Shown: piece after piece, positions 25,426 to 33,871 of the stretch
Layout of the letters: each line of letters starts with the position of its first letter
Position numbering within the stretch: position 1 is the stretch's first letter
Assembly: GCF_036327755.1 (NCBI RefSeq)
Contig: NZ_CP109596.1
Location: forward strand, 7,688,001 to 7,752,000
Reading direction: 5' to 3'
Source: Nocardia sp. NBC_01503
GTDB lineage: Bacteria > Actinomycetota > Actinomycetes > Mycobacteriales > Mycobacteriaceae
DNA: 64,000 bases
Translations under genes and position numbers: made by a program
Notes under the pieces: generated by a model
Database searches by the model: none
Seen by the model: only the letters and a program-made list of their open reading frames with translations
Told to the model about the DNA's origin: nothing

Positions 25426-26118
25426 CTATTTGCCGCTCATGGCGGAATCGATGCCACCGACATCGGTGATCTTCCAACCGGCGTTCTTGTCGATGGTGAC
25501 GGTGTAGGTCGCGGTTGACTGGACGCCGTCCGGCGCCTGGGTGTTCTTGGTCATCACGCTGACGAAGCAGGTGACGACATAGCTACCGCCCTGTTCCGAA
25601 CGGACCGTCGCCGCGATCGGAGTCGGCGCCGAAATCCATTGCAGGGGCACGATGATCTGCTCCATCGAGGCCGCCGCCTGCTTCAGTTTGTTCGCCAGCT
25701 GCGGTGAGGTGTTCGCGGTCAGCCGCTGTGACCAGGCCGCGAGGTCCTTGAAGTTCATATCGGCCGCGCCGACCGAGTACTCGGTGGCCACGCGCTCGGC
25801 GTGGTGCCGATCGTTCGCCGCCGCCCCCAGCGCCGCGACCTCCGCGCGGGCCGCGTCACGATCACTGCCGCGTTCATATGCCACCCAGCCCAGAACGAGG
25901 GTCGCGAGCAGTAGTACAGCCGCAAGGCCGAGCGCCATCACGGTGCTGAGCCGAACCGACACCGTGCCGCCGGACCGCAACTGCCGGATCCGTCGATCGA
26001 ATCCCCGGCCCGATCGGGACGAAACTTTCACCTGTCCGGAGCCTTCGGCGACCGCGCGGAGGGCCGCGTCATCGACCTGCGCCGACTCGGCCTCCGCTGT
26101 CGCCATCTGTTCAGACAT
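25426..26118 (-). CDS. Mce-associated membrane protein (Mas/Mam type)
   Basis: A 230-aa protein with a disordered acidic N-terminus, one membrane helix (TVMALGLAAVLLLATLVLGW) and an extracytoplasmic domain of about 150 aa related to VirB8/NTF2-like Mce-associated proteins (phrases WSQRLTANTSPQLANKL, TVTIDKNAGWKITDVGG). Such proteins are reported to stabilise Mce complexes. Usually these genes follow mceF; here the single copy precedes yrbEA and is the first gene of the operon. Operator candidate D lies 34 bp upstream. Confidence 0.85.
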   Translation of the reverse strand: MSEQMATAEAESAQVDDAALRAVAEGSGQVKVSSRSGRGFDRRIRQLRSGGTVSVRLSTVMALGLAAVLLLATLVLGWVAYERGSDRDAARAEVAALGAAANDRHHAERVATEYSVGAADMNFKDLAAWSQRLTANTSPQLANKLKQAAASMEQIIVPLQWISAPTPIAATVRSEQGGSYVVTCFVSVMTKNTQAPDGVQSTATYTVTIDKNAGWKITDVGGIDSAMSGK

Positions 26119-26151
26119 CGCCCACCTCGATTAGCCATGCATTCGCTTGAA

Positions 26152-26169
26152 TGACAATTTTGCATGTCA
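26152..26169. promoter_or_regulatory. Operator candidate D (mce operon promoter)
   Basis: TGACA-ATTTTGCA-TGTCA, a perfect dyad 34 bp upstream of the first gene of the mce operon. Confidence 0.75.
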
Positions 26170-26191
26170 TTTCCATGTGCCCAAGCTAACA

Positions 26192-26276
26192 GTGCGGTCG
26201 GTATTTGACCAGAGAAGCCGAGATACTCGTCATCTCGGTTGCGGTTCCATCCACAACCAACAGCAACCGACCGCAC
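26192..26276. repeat. Nested inverted repeats between operators D and E
   Basis: GTGCGGTCGGT (26192-26202) and ACCGACCGCAC (26266-26276) are exact complements. Inside are a short GAGAT/ATCTC hairpin and a CGGTTGC/GCAACCG pair (26236-26242, 26263-26269). The structure lies in the mce promoter region. Confidence 0.5.
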
Positions 26277-26307
26277 ATATCCGGAATCCCGCACATACCC
26301 CATTCAG

Positions 26308-26325
26308 TGACAACTATTGATGTCA
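26308..26325. promoter_or_regulatory. Operator candidate E
   Basis: TGACA-ACTATTGA-TGTCA, a perfect dyad. It lies 190 bp upstream of the mce operon and just after the stop of the DUF2236 gene at 26332, so it most likely serves the mce operon. Confidence 0.65.
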
Positions 26326-26331
26326 TAAGAA

Positions 26332-27213
26332 CTACTCGGCCTGGTAGCGGTCCGCACGCGTATGAGCACCGGTCTGGCGCAGGAAGGTTCGCAAGACCGA
26401 ATAGTTCAGCCGGTCGGGCACAAGGCGCGCGCCCTGCCGAATGACCGAAGCAGATCGATCGAATCGCCGCTGCCGGTCGTCGTCCAAGCGCAGGTCGAAG
26501 CGCCGACGCACAATCGGTGGCATACATCCGATGCTGAACAACCCCAGGTCCGGTGTGACCAGATTCAGGAATCGCCCCGCCAACGGGGAGGCGCCCGAGG
26601 AAACCGCCGCAGCGGCGGCGGGCCTGACGTGCAGCGCCTGTCGCACCGCCGGAGTCCACTCGAGCACATCAGCGCAGACGTGATCGAACTTGGCCCGAAA
26701 CGCGGCATAGTCGGGGGGGACAGGGCGACTGCTCACGCCATAGCGGTCATACCAACTCAGCGTCTCGGCGTAGAGCCGAGCGCGTTCATAGTCGTCGAGT
26801 TGCCTGGCGTGGAACAACTCGACGGATCGGAAGATCCCCCAGGTGAAACACGCATGCGCCCACCAGAAAGTCTCCGGCTCCAGCGCGTGGTATCGACGCT
26901 GCCGTTCATCGGTCCCGGCGATATTGCTGTGCAGATCTCGAATCCGCAGACTCCGCGCATCTCCATCCGGAAGCAGTAGCGCCGACCAGATCTGCGGGAC
27001 AGATCGATACACCCGCTCGAATGGTTGCTCCGAGAACGCGGAGTGTTCGGTGACCGCCGCGCCGATCGCGGGGTGCATCAGTTGCAAGAGCCCGAGACTC
27101 AGGCCCGGAAACATGCTGCGCGTATCCGAGGCGAAGTGCCACAGCAGCGAACCCGGCCCGATGGGTGCCCTCATCGCCGGCTGATCGGCCATCCCGGCCC
27201 GGCCGGCGGTCAT
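26332..27213 (-). CDS. DUF2236 (MpaB-like) oxygenase 2
   Basis: A 293-aa DUF2236 protein, the most divergent of the three intact copies here. Core features are GPGSLLWHFASDTRSMF, R-I-R-D-L-H95, RRYHALEPETFWWAHACF with H109 and H120, and FSIGCMPPIVRRRFDL near the end. The start is set by GGGAG six bases upstream. Operator candidate F lies 35 bp upstream. It is encoded on the same strand as the mce operon but with its own promoter region between them. Confidence 0.83.
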   Translation of the reverse strand: MTAGRAGMADQPAMRAPIGPGSLLWHFASDTRSMFPGLSLGLLQLMHPAIGAAVTEHSAFSEQPFERVYRSVPQIWSALLLPDGDARSLRIRDLHSNIAGTDERQRRYHALEPETFWWAHACFTWGIFRSVELFHARQLDDYERARLYAETLSWYDRYGVSSRPVPPDYAAFRAKFDHVCADVLEWTPAVRQALHVRPAAAAAVSSGASPLAGRFLNLVTPDLGLFSIGCMPPIVRRRFDLRLDDDRQRRFDRSASVIRQGARLVPDRLNYSVLRTFLRQTGAHTRADRYQAE

Positions 27214-27247
27214 CTCTTCTCCCAGATCATGCCCCGAACGCTAGAAC

Positions 27248-27265
27248 TGACATATATCATTGTCA
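27248..27265. promoter_or_regulatory. Operator candidate F
   Basis: TGACA-TATATCAT-TGTCA, a perfect dyad 35 bp upstream of the DUF2236 gene at 27213. Confidence 0.75.
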
Positions 27266-27349
27266 ATACACGAGAGACTTCGCGACAGACGACAGCCCAG
27301 AGACTCTCCGAGTACCACATAAGGCAGCCAAAGCCGGTCGCGGACAAAT

Positions 27350-27367
27350 TGACAACATGCGAAGTCA
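27350..27367. promoter_or_regulatory. Operator candidate G
   Basis: TGACA-ACATGCGA-AGTCA, one mismatch to the dyad, 78 bp upstream of the plus-strand DUF2236 gene. Confidence 0.6.
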
Positions 27368-27386
27368 ACCATAGCTTGGTCGATAC

Positions 27387-27404
27387 TGACAACGACTGAA
27401 GTCA
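27387..27404. promoter_or_regulatory. Operator candidate H
   Basis: TGACA-ACGACTGA-AGTCA, one mismatch, 41 bp upstream of the plus-strand DUF2236 gene. G and H start 37 bp apart. Confidence 0.6.
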
Positions 27405-27444
27405 CACCGGGCCGGTAACGGTGTGCCCAGCAAGGAGGATGACG

Positions 27445-28389
27445 ATGACCAACAGCGCCGCAGATCTGATGGGTTCGGAGCCCGACGAGGACAGCGCCGC
27501 ACGGCTTGTCGGCGCCGAGCGCCGACGCACCGCCGTTGCTCCGGTCCAACCCGGAACACTGCTCTGGCGTTATCTCGGGGATTGGCGCTACATGTTGACC
27601 TCGTCGAGGTGGGGTGCGCTGCAAGTCATGGATCCCGCTTTCGGTGCAGCCTCGTTCCAGCACTCGGCGATCTTCACCGAGCCATTGGATCGGCTGATGC
27701 GTTCGATGCCCCCGATCTATGGAGTCGTCTACGACGGCGCCGAAGCCGCGGCGACCACTCGATGGGTGCTACAGCAACACATAGGCGTGAAAGGCACCGA
27801 CCACAATGGAAATCGCTATCACGCACTCAATCCCGATACCTTCTACTGGGCGCACGCCACTTTTGTCGATTGCCTCGTCGCGATGATCGACCGTTTCGAC
27901 CACCGGATGGATCACATCGAGAAGGAGCAGCTCTATCAGGAATCGAGGCAGTGGTGGGCGCAGTACGGAATCGCGAAGAAGAACGAACCCGCGACTTGGG
28001 ATGAATTCTGTGTCTATTTCGACGACTTCGCCGCACAAGTACTCGAGAAGACCAAGGGTTTCGACCGTGCGATGGAGATCGCGCGCGACCCTCGACCTGC
28101 GCCACAAACCCAGATGCCCCAGTGGCTCTACTGGATCTTTGCCCCGGTCCTCACTCGATTCGGGAGCTTTCTAATGTACGGACTGCTCCCCGAAAGTGTG
28201 CGCATGACCGTCGGATACACCTGGTCACCGTGGCAAGAGCGCGCCTTCTCGATGGTTGCCGCCAGCATCCGCATCACATGGCCGTGGCTCCCACGCCGAA
28301 TCAAATACGTCCAGCGAGCTCGCGCAGCATTCGACCGTGACAATGCGTGGCCCACCAGGTTCAAGACCAATGGCCACCCTGCCCACTGA
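27445..28389 (+). CDS. DUF2236 (MpaB-like) oxygenase 3
   Basis: A 314-aa DUF2236 protein. Core: GTLLWRYLGDWRYMLTSSRW, GALQVMDPAFGAASFQHSAI, the H112 region, NRYHALNPDTFYWAHATF with H126 and H137, and a C-terminal WPWLPRRIKYVQRARAAFD. An AAGGAGG site at about 27431-27437 fixes the start at the second ATG (27445); the first ATG at 27439 is too close. Its N-terminus is nearly the same as the remnant at 14471. The alpha/beta hydrolase gene overlaps its end by 20 bp, so the pair is co-translated. Two operator candidates precede it. Confidence 0.87.
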   Translation: MTNSAADLMGSEPDEDSAARLVGAERRRTAVAPVQPGTLLWRYLGDWRYMLTSSRWGALQVMDPAFGAASFQHSAIFTEPLDRLMRSMPPIYGVVYDGAEAAATTRWVLQQHIGVKGTDHNGNRYHALNPDTFYWAHATFVDCLVAMIDRFDHRMDHIEKEQLYQESRQWWAQYGIAKKNEPATWDEFCVYFDDFAAQVLEKTKGFDRAMEIARDPRPAPQTQMPQWLYWIFAPVLTRFGSFLMYGLLPESVRMTVGYTWSPWQERAFSMVAASIRITWPWLPRRIKYVQRARAAFDRDNAWPTRFKTNGHPAH

Positions 28390-29263
28390 AATCACAACTC
28401 TCTCCGCGCCCGACGGCACCGCGCTGCCGGTCCGAATTTTTCACGCCCGGACCGGTCGGCGCCGACGGACGCCGGCGATCATGATCTGGCCCGGAATCGG
28501 TTTGGCCGCACGTTATTTCGATCGTCTTGCCGACGAACTCGCGGCCCGTGGATATCACGCGACGATCTCCGACCTCCGTGGTCAGGGCGACAGCGTCCCG
28601 AAGCCTGACGGTCGTAGCCGCTACGGGATGCACGCGCTGGTAGCAGAGGACTACTCCGCAGTGGATGAGCTTGTCGCGCAAGCTTTTCCGGATTCGCCAC
28701 GCATTCTTCTCGGCCACAGCTTGGGAGGTCAACTGGGTTCGCTCTACGCCGCTCGCCCGGAGACAGATCTCGCGGGCCTGATCCTGGTGGCCTCGGGAAC
28801 TCCGTTCAGCGACACTCCCGCACCCGATCTGACCGTGCTGCGAGAGAGTTGGGCCGTGATGCTCGACCGCAGCGAAAGGGAAGGCTTCCTGGCCGATAAC
28901 TCGGTTGTCGGCGCGCAATCACTGACAATGGTTCGCGACATAGTCGAACTCCTGGGATCGGGACGATACGACCCGAGTCGTGCCGATCTGAACTATGAAT
29001 ACGCGATGGCCCGGACCACGACACCTGTTCTGGCAGTGGAGATACCGGGCGATGCACGGGTACCACCGTGCCAAACAGAGTTGCTGCTGTCGAAGTTCCG
29101 GACCGCAAGCATCACCCGCACTGTGCTTGACACCCCACTGGGCCACAATAGCTGGGCGAAAGCTCCCACGAGCGTTGTCGACCGAATCGACGAATGGCTC
29201 CACTCCTCGGAAATCGTCGAACGGCCCGGAATGGAACCTTCTGCCCGCCAACCGATCCCGTGA
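28370..29263 (+). CDS. Alpha/beta-fold hydrolase
   Basis: A 297-aa alpha/beta hydrolase. The nucleophile elbow is GHSLGG with Ser at about 117, the acid is probably in EIPGDARVP, and the His in PLGHNSWAK. The oxyanion region is IMIWPGIGLAARYFDRLA. It starts inside the end of the DUF2236 gene (20-bp overlap), a strong sign of joint function, for example cleaving an ester or ring product formed by the oxygenase. The substrate cannot be told from sequence. No signal peptide. Confidence 0.85.
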   Translation: MATLPTEITTLSAPDGTALPVRIFHARTGRRRRTPAIMIWPGIGLAARYFDRLADELAARGYHATISDLRGQGDSVPKPDGRSRYGMHALVAEDYSAVDELVAQAFPDSPRILLGHSLGGQLGSLYAARPETDLAGLILVASGTPFSDTPAPDLTVLRESWAVMLDRSEREGFLADNSVVGAQSLTMVRDIVELLGSGRYDPSRADLNYEYAMARTTTPVLAVEIPGDARVPPCQTELLLSKFRTASITRTVLDTPLGHNSWAKAPTSVVDRIDEWLHSSEIVERPGMEPSARQPIP

Positions 29264-29290
29264 TCGCGCCGACAAGGCTCGGGCAGGCTC

Positions 29291-30463
29291 TCAGCGTTGG
29301 GTCGGGGCAGCGAGAATACGGTCGGTGAAGGCGTGGATGCCGTCCCACATCCGTGCGTCGACCTCGCCGTGCTTGCCGACGCCGACCACGGTCGAGAAGT
29401 CGACGCCGTTGGCGGCGAACTGGGCAGCCAGGGCAGCGTGCAACGGGGACGGGACGGTGGTGTCGGTCGCGTTGAGCAGCAACAGGATAGGCGCGTTGTA
29501 GTCCTTGGTCGGGACCGTCATGTAGTCGCGCAGCACCGCTGGCAGCGGGCCTTCGGAGAGCGGGCGGGAAAGCAGATCACCGATCGAGTCGTCCTGCATC
29601 AGTTTGATGGTCTGCGGCAGGCAGGTGCTTCCGACGCTGTCGAGCATGTGGCGACCGCGCTCGGTCAAGTAGCTGTCGACCTGCGCATCGGGGCGGGCGG
29701 CGCGAAGCCCTGTCAGGACGCTGACGACCAGACCGTTCACGCCGTCACCGGCCTTACCTGGAATATTCGGCCCCCACGGGCCCGCGATCGGAAGGATCTT
29801 CTCCAGGTCCGAAGCCGGGTCGATCGCGATGGTGCCGCGGAAATCGAGGTCCGGGGCCGCGATCACCTGCAGATTGGAGGTGCCCAGGGCCGCGTGACCG
29901 CCCTGGGAGGTACCGGTCACCGCCCAGCTGCGCGACAGGGACGGGTTGGCCGCGCGAGCGGCGCGCACCAGATCCAGGGTGGCGGTGGCTTCGGTGCGCG
30001 TCTCCAGGTAGGGGTGCGGGCCGGTGTCGAAGCGGCCCAGGCCCAGGTAATCGGGTGCGACGACGGCGAACCCCTTGGACACGAAGTACTGCAGCAGCGT
30101 CTCTTCCAGGCTCAGTACCTCAGGAAAGGGCGCGAGCTGGGGATCGGCCATCCCACCGCAGCCCGACCCGAGACCGGAGGTGCCGTGGTCGTAAGCCATG
30201 ATCGGCCAGCCGCCGGCAGGGGCGGGCCCGGAGGGAACGAACATCGCGCCCGTCGCCTTGACCTGTTCGCCATTGGAACGGGTGGTCCAATACTCCACCA
30301 GAGAACCATTACTCAGCTGATGCCAGCCATCGGGTTGCGCGGTCGCGGCAATGAGCGTCCCCGGCGTCTGTGCGCTCGCCGGACTCACCGGCAACACCAG
30401 CAGGGTGCTCGCGGTCACGGAAGCAATGACCAGATTGCGAGCAACGGCCGCGGTAAATCTCAT
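29291..30463 (-). CDS. Secreted lipase (secretory lipase family)
   Basis: A 390-aa enzyme with a Sec signal (MRFTAAVARNLVIASVTAST, cut after ASA). It matches the secretory lipase (LIP) family: PIMAYDHGTSGLGSGCGG, FAVVAPDYLGLG, and the nucleophile elbow GTSQGGH with Ser at about 186. The Asp is probably in LLNATDTTVP and the His in GVGKHGEVD. It should hydrolyse acylglycerols or other esters outside the cell. A GGAGG site precedes the ATG. It converges with the alpha/beta hydrolase gene; a link to lipid uptake by the Mce system is possible but not shown. Confidence 0.85.
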   Translation of the reverse strand: MRFTAAVARNLVIASVTASTLLVLPVSPASAQTPGTLIAATAQPDGWHQLSNGSLVEYWTTRSNGEQVKATGAMFVPSGPAPAGGWPIMAYDHGTSGLGSGCGGMADPQLAPFPEVLSLEETLLQYFVSKGFAVVAPDYLGLGRFDTGPHPYLETRTEATATLDLVRAARAANPSLSRSWAVTGTSQGGHAALGTSNLQVIAAPDLDFRGTIAIDPASDLEKILPIAGPWGPNIPGKAGDGVNGLVVSVLTGLRAARPDAQVDSYLTERGRHMLDSVGSTCLPQTIKLMQDDSIGDLLSRPLSEGPLPAVLRDYMTVPTKDYNAPILLLLNATDTTVPSPLHAALAAQFAANGVDFSTVVGVGKHGEVDARMWDGIHAFTDRILAAPTQR

Positions 30464-30768
30464 GAATCCTCCACCAGATCCCCCGTGAGGAACCCATCCG
30501 CAAATGATCAACCGACCAGTTTATTTGCCGACAAGTTACCACACCGGACCGCAATCGAAATGGTCGCACAATAGAACCGAAACGATGTGGCCCGCCGATT
30601 TTTCAGCCCTTATCAGCCACTACCCCGAAGTTACGGCAGAGGTCGATCCAGCGACCGTTGACAGATCATTGCTCGTTGTGTGCTGTAGTAGAGCAACTAG
30701 ACGTGGCTACCCATCAGCTAGCGCGACCATTCAGTCATTCGCCTAGCCTTCGACGAAGGATCAGTGAC

Positions 30769-31194
30769 ATGAAGCGCTTCGGACTCCTGATTGCCGCCGG
30801 CGTGACCGCAGCCGTGACAGCACCCCTGGTGGCGACCGTGCCCGCGCAGGCAGCTCCTCCGGACTCGGTCTACTTCAACTACGGCGGCAAGAACTGCGCG
30901 ATCACCCCGGACGGCGTAATCGGTTGCGACGGCTGGCAAGACGTCTCGATCTTCACCATTCCGATCGGCGGCGGCATCCCGATCTCGATCCCCGCACCAC
31001 AGTCCATCCAGGACGCCGGCGGCTTGCACCCCTCCTACGATTTCAGCCAGTCCTACACCCAGCCTGGCGGCAACCCCGACTTCTTCCAGGTCGCCAACGA
31101 GCAAGGCCCCTTCGGCCCCAAACTGTCCTACGCGGGCGCGTTCTGCGAGATCAGCTTCCGCGGCTGGTTCCGCTGCGCCGCCCGCGGCCAGTAA
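30769..31194 (+). CDS. Small secreted hypothetical protein, 141 aa
   Basis: Starts MKRFGLLIAAGVTAAVTAPL, a Sec signal cut after AQA. The mature part has four cysteines (NYGGKNCAIT, VIGCDGW, GAFCEIS, FRCAARG) and a Pro/Ile-rich middle, and ends SFRGWFRCAARGQ. The layout resembles many small exported proteins of Nocardia and mycobacteria with no known role. AAGGA lies 9 bp upstream; longer upstream frames lack a site. Confidence 0.7.
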   Translation: MKRFGLLIAAGVTAAVTAPLVATVPAQAAPPDSVYFNYGGKNCAITPDGVIGCDGWQDVSIFTIPIGGGIPISIPAPQSIQDAGGLHPSYDFSQSYTQPGGNPDFFQVANEQGPFGPKLSYAGAFCEISFRGWFRCAARGQ

Positions 31195-31343
31195 CCAACG
31201 GAGCCGTGCCGACTCGGTCGTTCGTCCGTGTGCCGAACCAAGAAATGACGGCAAGGGCACAGCGGTAGGCGACGGCGGCATCGAATTCAGCGGATCTCGG
31301 CTCGGGTCGAGCGAGAGATGGCCCGAGTTCAGACCGAGATTCG

Positions 31344-32378
31344 TTACGCGACAGACGTTTTCTGCGCCGCACCGGCGGCGGGCAGCAACTTTTCCAGCAC
31401 GTCGGTCATCGTGACAAGGCCGATCGGAAGGTCGGTCTCAGGATCGATCACGATCGCGATATGGCTGCGGGTTTCACGCATCGTGCGTAGTGCTTCGTAC
31501 ACCGGCACGGTGCGTGCGAGCAGGAGCACCGGCCGCATGAGCTCACGCGCGGTCACGCTCGCGGGCATATGGAGGCTGTCTCGAACGTGGACCACGCCCT
31601 CGACCGTGTCGCCGTCACGAACGATCAGCCGCAGATGCCCGCTACCGAGCGCGGCCGCTTGTAAGGTGCGCGCGTCGGCATCCGGGGTGACGCTGCTGAA
31701 CGCGGTGTCGGGCCGGGTCATATCGCCGACGGTCAATGCCTCGAGTTCCAGTGCGGCGGTGAGGTGTCCGCGATAGCGCTCGTCGAGTGTGCCGACGGTG
31801 GCGGAATGCTCGATCAGATGATGCAGCGTGGCCGGATTCTGACCGGCCTCGACCTCGTCGACCGGGGTGACGCCGACTCGGCGCAGGAACCAGTTGGCGA
31901 TCCGGTTCAACACCACGAGCAGCGGGCGGGTCAACCACATGAATGCGCGCATCGGCACCGCCAGCAGAATGGCCGACCGCTCCGGATGGGCGATGGCCCA
32001 CGACTTGGGGGCCATCTCACCGACGACCAGGTGCAGGAACGTCACCACGATGAGCGCGAGTACGAAGCCCGCGGCGTCGGCGATCCACAGTGGCGCACCG
32101 AACGTCTCGATCACCGGGGTGAGCCAGTAATGCACAGCGGGTTTGGTGAGCGCACCGAGCGCCACAGTGCACAGGGTGATGCCGAGCTGTGAACCCGCCA
32201 GCAACACCGACAGTTCCGAGGCGCTGCGCAGCGCGGCGCGTGCGGCCGAGCTCGTGGCGGCGGCATCCTCGAGCCGGTGTTTGCGGGCGGCGATGAGCGC
32301 GAACTCCACCGCGACGAAGAAGGCGCTGGCCGCGATCAGAACGATCGTGATCGCGATGACTACCCAGGGGTTACTCAT
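31344..32378 (-). CDS. CNNM/CorC-like membrane protein with CBS domains (short form)
   Basis: A 344-aa protein with a DUF21 (CNNM) transmembrane domain in the first 200 residues (AASAFFVAVEFALIAARKHRLE, GSQLGITLCTVALGAL, VVGEMAPKSWAIAHP) and two CBS domains (VTPDADARTLQAAAL..., MRPVLLLARTVPVYEALRTM). It lacks the C-terminal CorC_HlyC domain present in its partner. The start overlaps the partner's end by eight bases, so the two are co-translated and may form a heterodimer. Related proteins transport or regulate Mg2+ and other divalent cations. Confidence 0.88.
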   Translation of the reverse strand: MSNPWVVIAITIVLIAASAFFVAVEFALIAARKHRLEDAAATSSAARAALRSASELSVLLAGSQLGITLCTVALGALTKPAVHYWLTPVIETFGAPLWIADAAGFVLALIVVTFLHLVVGEMAPKSWAIAHPERSAILLAVPMRAFMWLTRPLLVVLNRIANWFLRRVGVTPVDEVEAGQNPATLHHLIEHSATVGTLDERYRGHLTAALELEALTVGDMTRPDTAFSSVTPDADARTLQAAALGSGHLRLIVRDGDTVEGVVHVRDSLHMPASVTARELMRPVLLLARTVPVYEALRTMRETRSHIAIVIDPETDLPIGLVTMTDVLEKLLPAAGAAQKTSVA

Positions 32379-33741
32379 CGGAGGTCGGCTCCTGCTCGCG
32401 GTGGACGGTGATGAAGATCTGCGACGGAACGCGCTTGTCGACCTCGAGCACCCGGGCGATCAGCCACCGCCGGGGTCGAGGCTGCTCGGAGATCACGTCC
32501 GCGGCGTGGGGTTCGAGCGCGATCTCGACGGTGTCTCCGGGCCCGGGAAGTCCACCGAACCTGGTGATCACCAGACCGGCGAGGGTCTCGTAATCCCCGT
32601 GCGGCAGCACCAGATCCAGCAATCGCCGCACCTCGTCCAGATGTAGGTCGGCGGCGATCACCCAGCCGCCGTCCACGGTCACGACCTTGCTGTCGACTTC
32701 GGGATCGTGTTCGTCGGCGATCTCGCCGACCAATTCCTCGGCGATGTCCTCCACGGTGATCACACCCGCGAATCCGCCGTATTCGTCGATGATCAGCGCC
32801 ATCTCCTGTTTCGCCGCCGCCAGTGCGGCGATGACATCGGGCAACGGCAGCGATTCGGGCACCGTGACCGCCGATCGGGTCCGGTCTCCGGCCGTACCGA
32901 TGAGCTCACCCTCGAGCAGATCGTGCAGATGGATGACGCCGCGCAGGTCATCGCTGGTCTCCCCGACCACCGGATAGCGGGTGTGCCCGGTGCGCATCCG
33001 CTCGAGCACCTTCGCGACCGGTTCGTCGTGCTCCACGACATCGGTGCGGGATCGCGGAATCATCGCGTGTTCTGCTGTGCGAGTGGGGAAGTCGAGAATC
33101 CGATCCAGCAGTGTGGAGAGCTCGCGCGGCAGTTCCCCGGATTCCCGCGAGGCCGCGACGATGTGTTCGAGATCGCGCGGGGTGGCCGAATGCTCCACAT
33201 CGTGCACCGGTTCGATCCGCAGCGCGCGCAACAGCAGATTCGCCGCTCTATCGAAAAGCGAGATGAGCCAACCGAACATCCGCAGATAGGCGACGGTCGA
33301 CAACCCGAGTCGCAGCGCCACCTGTTCCGGCCGAGCGATGGCGAGATTCTTCGGGAACAGCTCACCGAAAATCATCTGCACGACAGTTGAGAAGGCAAGA
33401 GCCAGTACCGCACCCACCGCGACGCCCACTCCGGTCGGAATACCGACACCGCCGAGCAGCACTCCCAAGCCTCGGCCGATGAGCGGTTCGGCGACATAGC
33501 CCACCAGCAGACCGGTGACGGTGATGCCGAGCTGAGCACCCGACAACATGAACGAGGTTCGCCTGGTCACCGCCAAAGCCCTTGCGGCAGTGGCATCACC
33601 AGCTTCGGCGCGGACCTTCAGCCGCGAGCGGTCCACCGCCATATAGGCGAATTCCTGTGCGACGAAGTACCCCGTCAGTGCGGTGATCAGCAGAACGACC
33701 AGGACACCGAGGGCGATATTCAACACAATCACCGCGACCAC
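32371..33741 (-). CDS. CNNM/CorC-like membrane protein with CBS and CorC_HlyC domains
   Basis: A 456-aa protein of the HlyC/CorC family: DUF21 membrane domain (LTGYFVAQEFAYMAVDRSRLK, SGAQLGITVTGLLVGYVAEP, FGELFPKNLAIARPEQVA), CBS pair (MIPRSRTDVVEHDEPVAKVL and VPESLPLPDVIAALAAAKQE), and a CorC_HlyC domain at the end (VTVDGGWVIAADLHLDEVRR, YETLAGLVITRFGGLPGPGD). The gene for the short form follows with an eight-base overlap. Divalent cation (Mg2+ or Co2+) efflux is the usual role. Start is GTG. Confidence 0.9.
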   Translation of the reverse strand: MVAVIVLNIALGVLVVLLITALTGYFVAQEFAYMAVDRSRLKVRAEAGDATAARALAVTRRTSFMLSGAQLGITVTGLLVGYVAEPLIGRGLGVLLGGVGIPTGVGVAVGAVLALAFSTVVQMIFGELFPKNLAIARPEQVALRLGLSTVAYLRMFGWLISLFDRAANLLLRALRIEPVHDVEHSATPRDLEHIVAASRESGELPRELSTLLDRILDFPTRTAEHAMIPRSRTDVVEHDEPVAKVLERMRTGHTRYPVVGETSDDLRGVIHLHDLLEGELIGTAGDRTRSAVTVPESLPLPDVIAALAAAKQEMALIIDEYGGFAGVITVEDIAEELVGEIADEHDPEVDSKVVTVDGGWVIAADLHLDEVRRLLDLVLPHGDYETLAGLVITRFGGLPGPGDTVEIALEPHAADVISEQPRPRRWLIARVLEVDKRVPSQIFITVHREQEPTSDE

Positions 33742-33871
33742 ACTCGCCTCGAATATCCGGCGTCCAGGTCAGCTCGATACTGTCGTGCTGTGCGGTTCAT
33801 CGGCTCATTTCAGTTGCGACATGAGTAAGTCGATTTCTTTGATTCCTGAGTACTTGTTGCCGCGGCATCGA

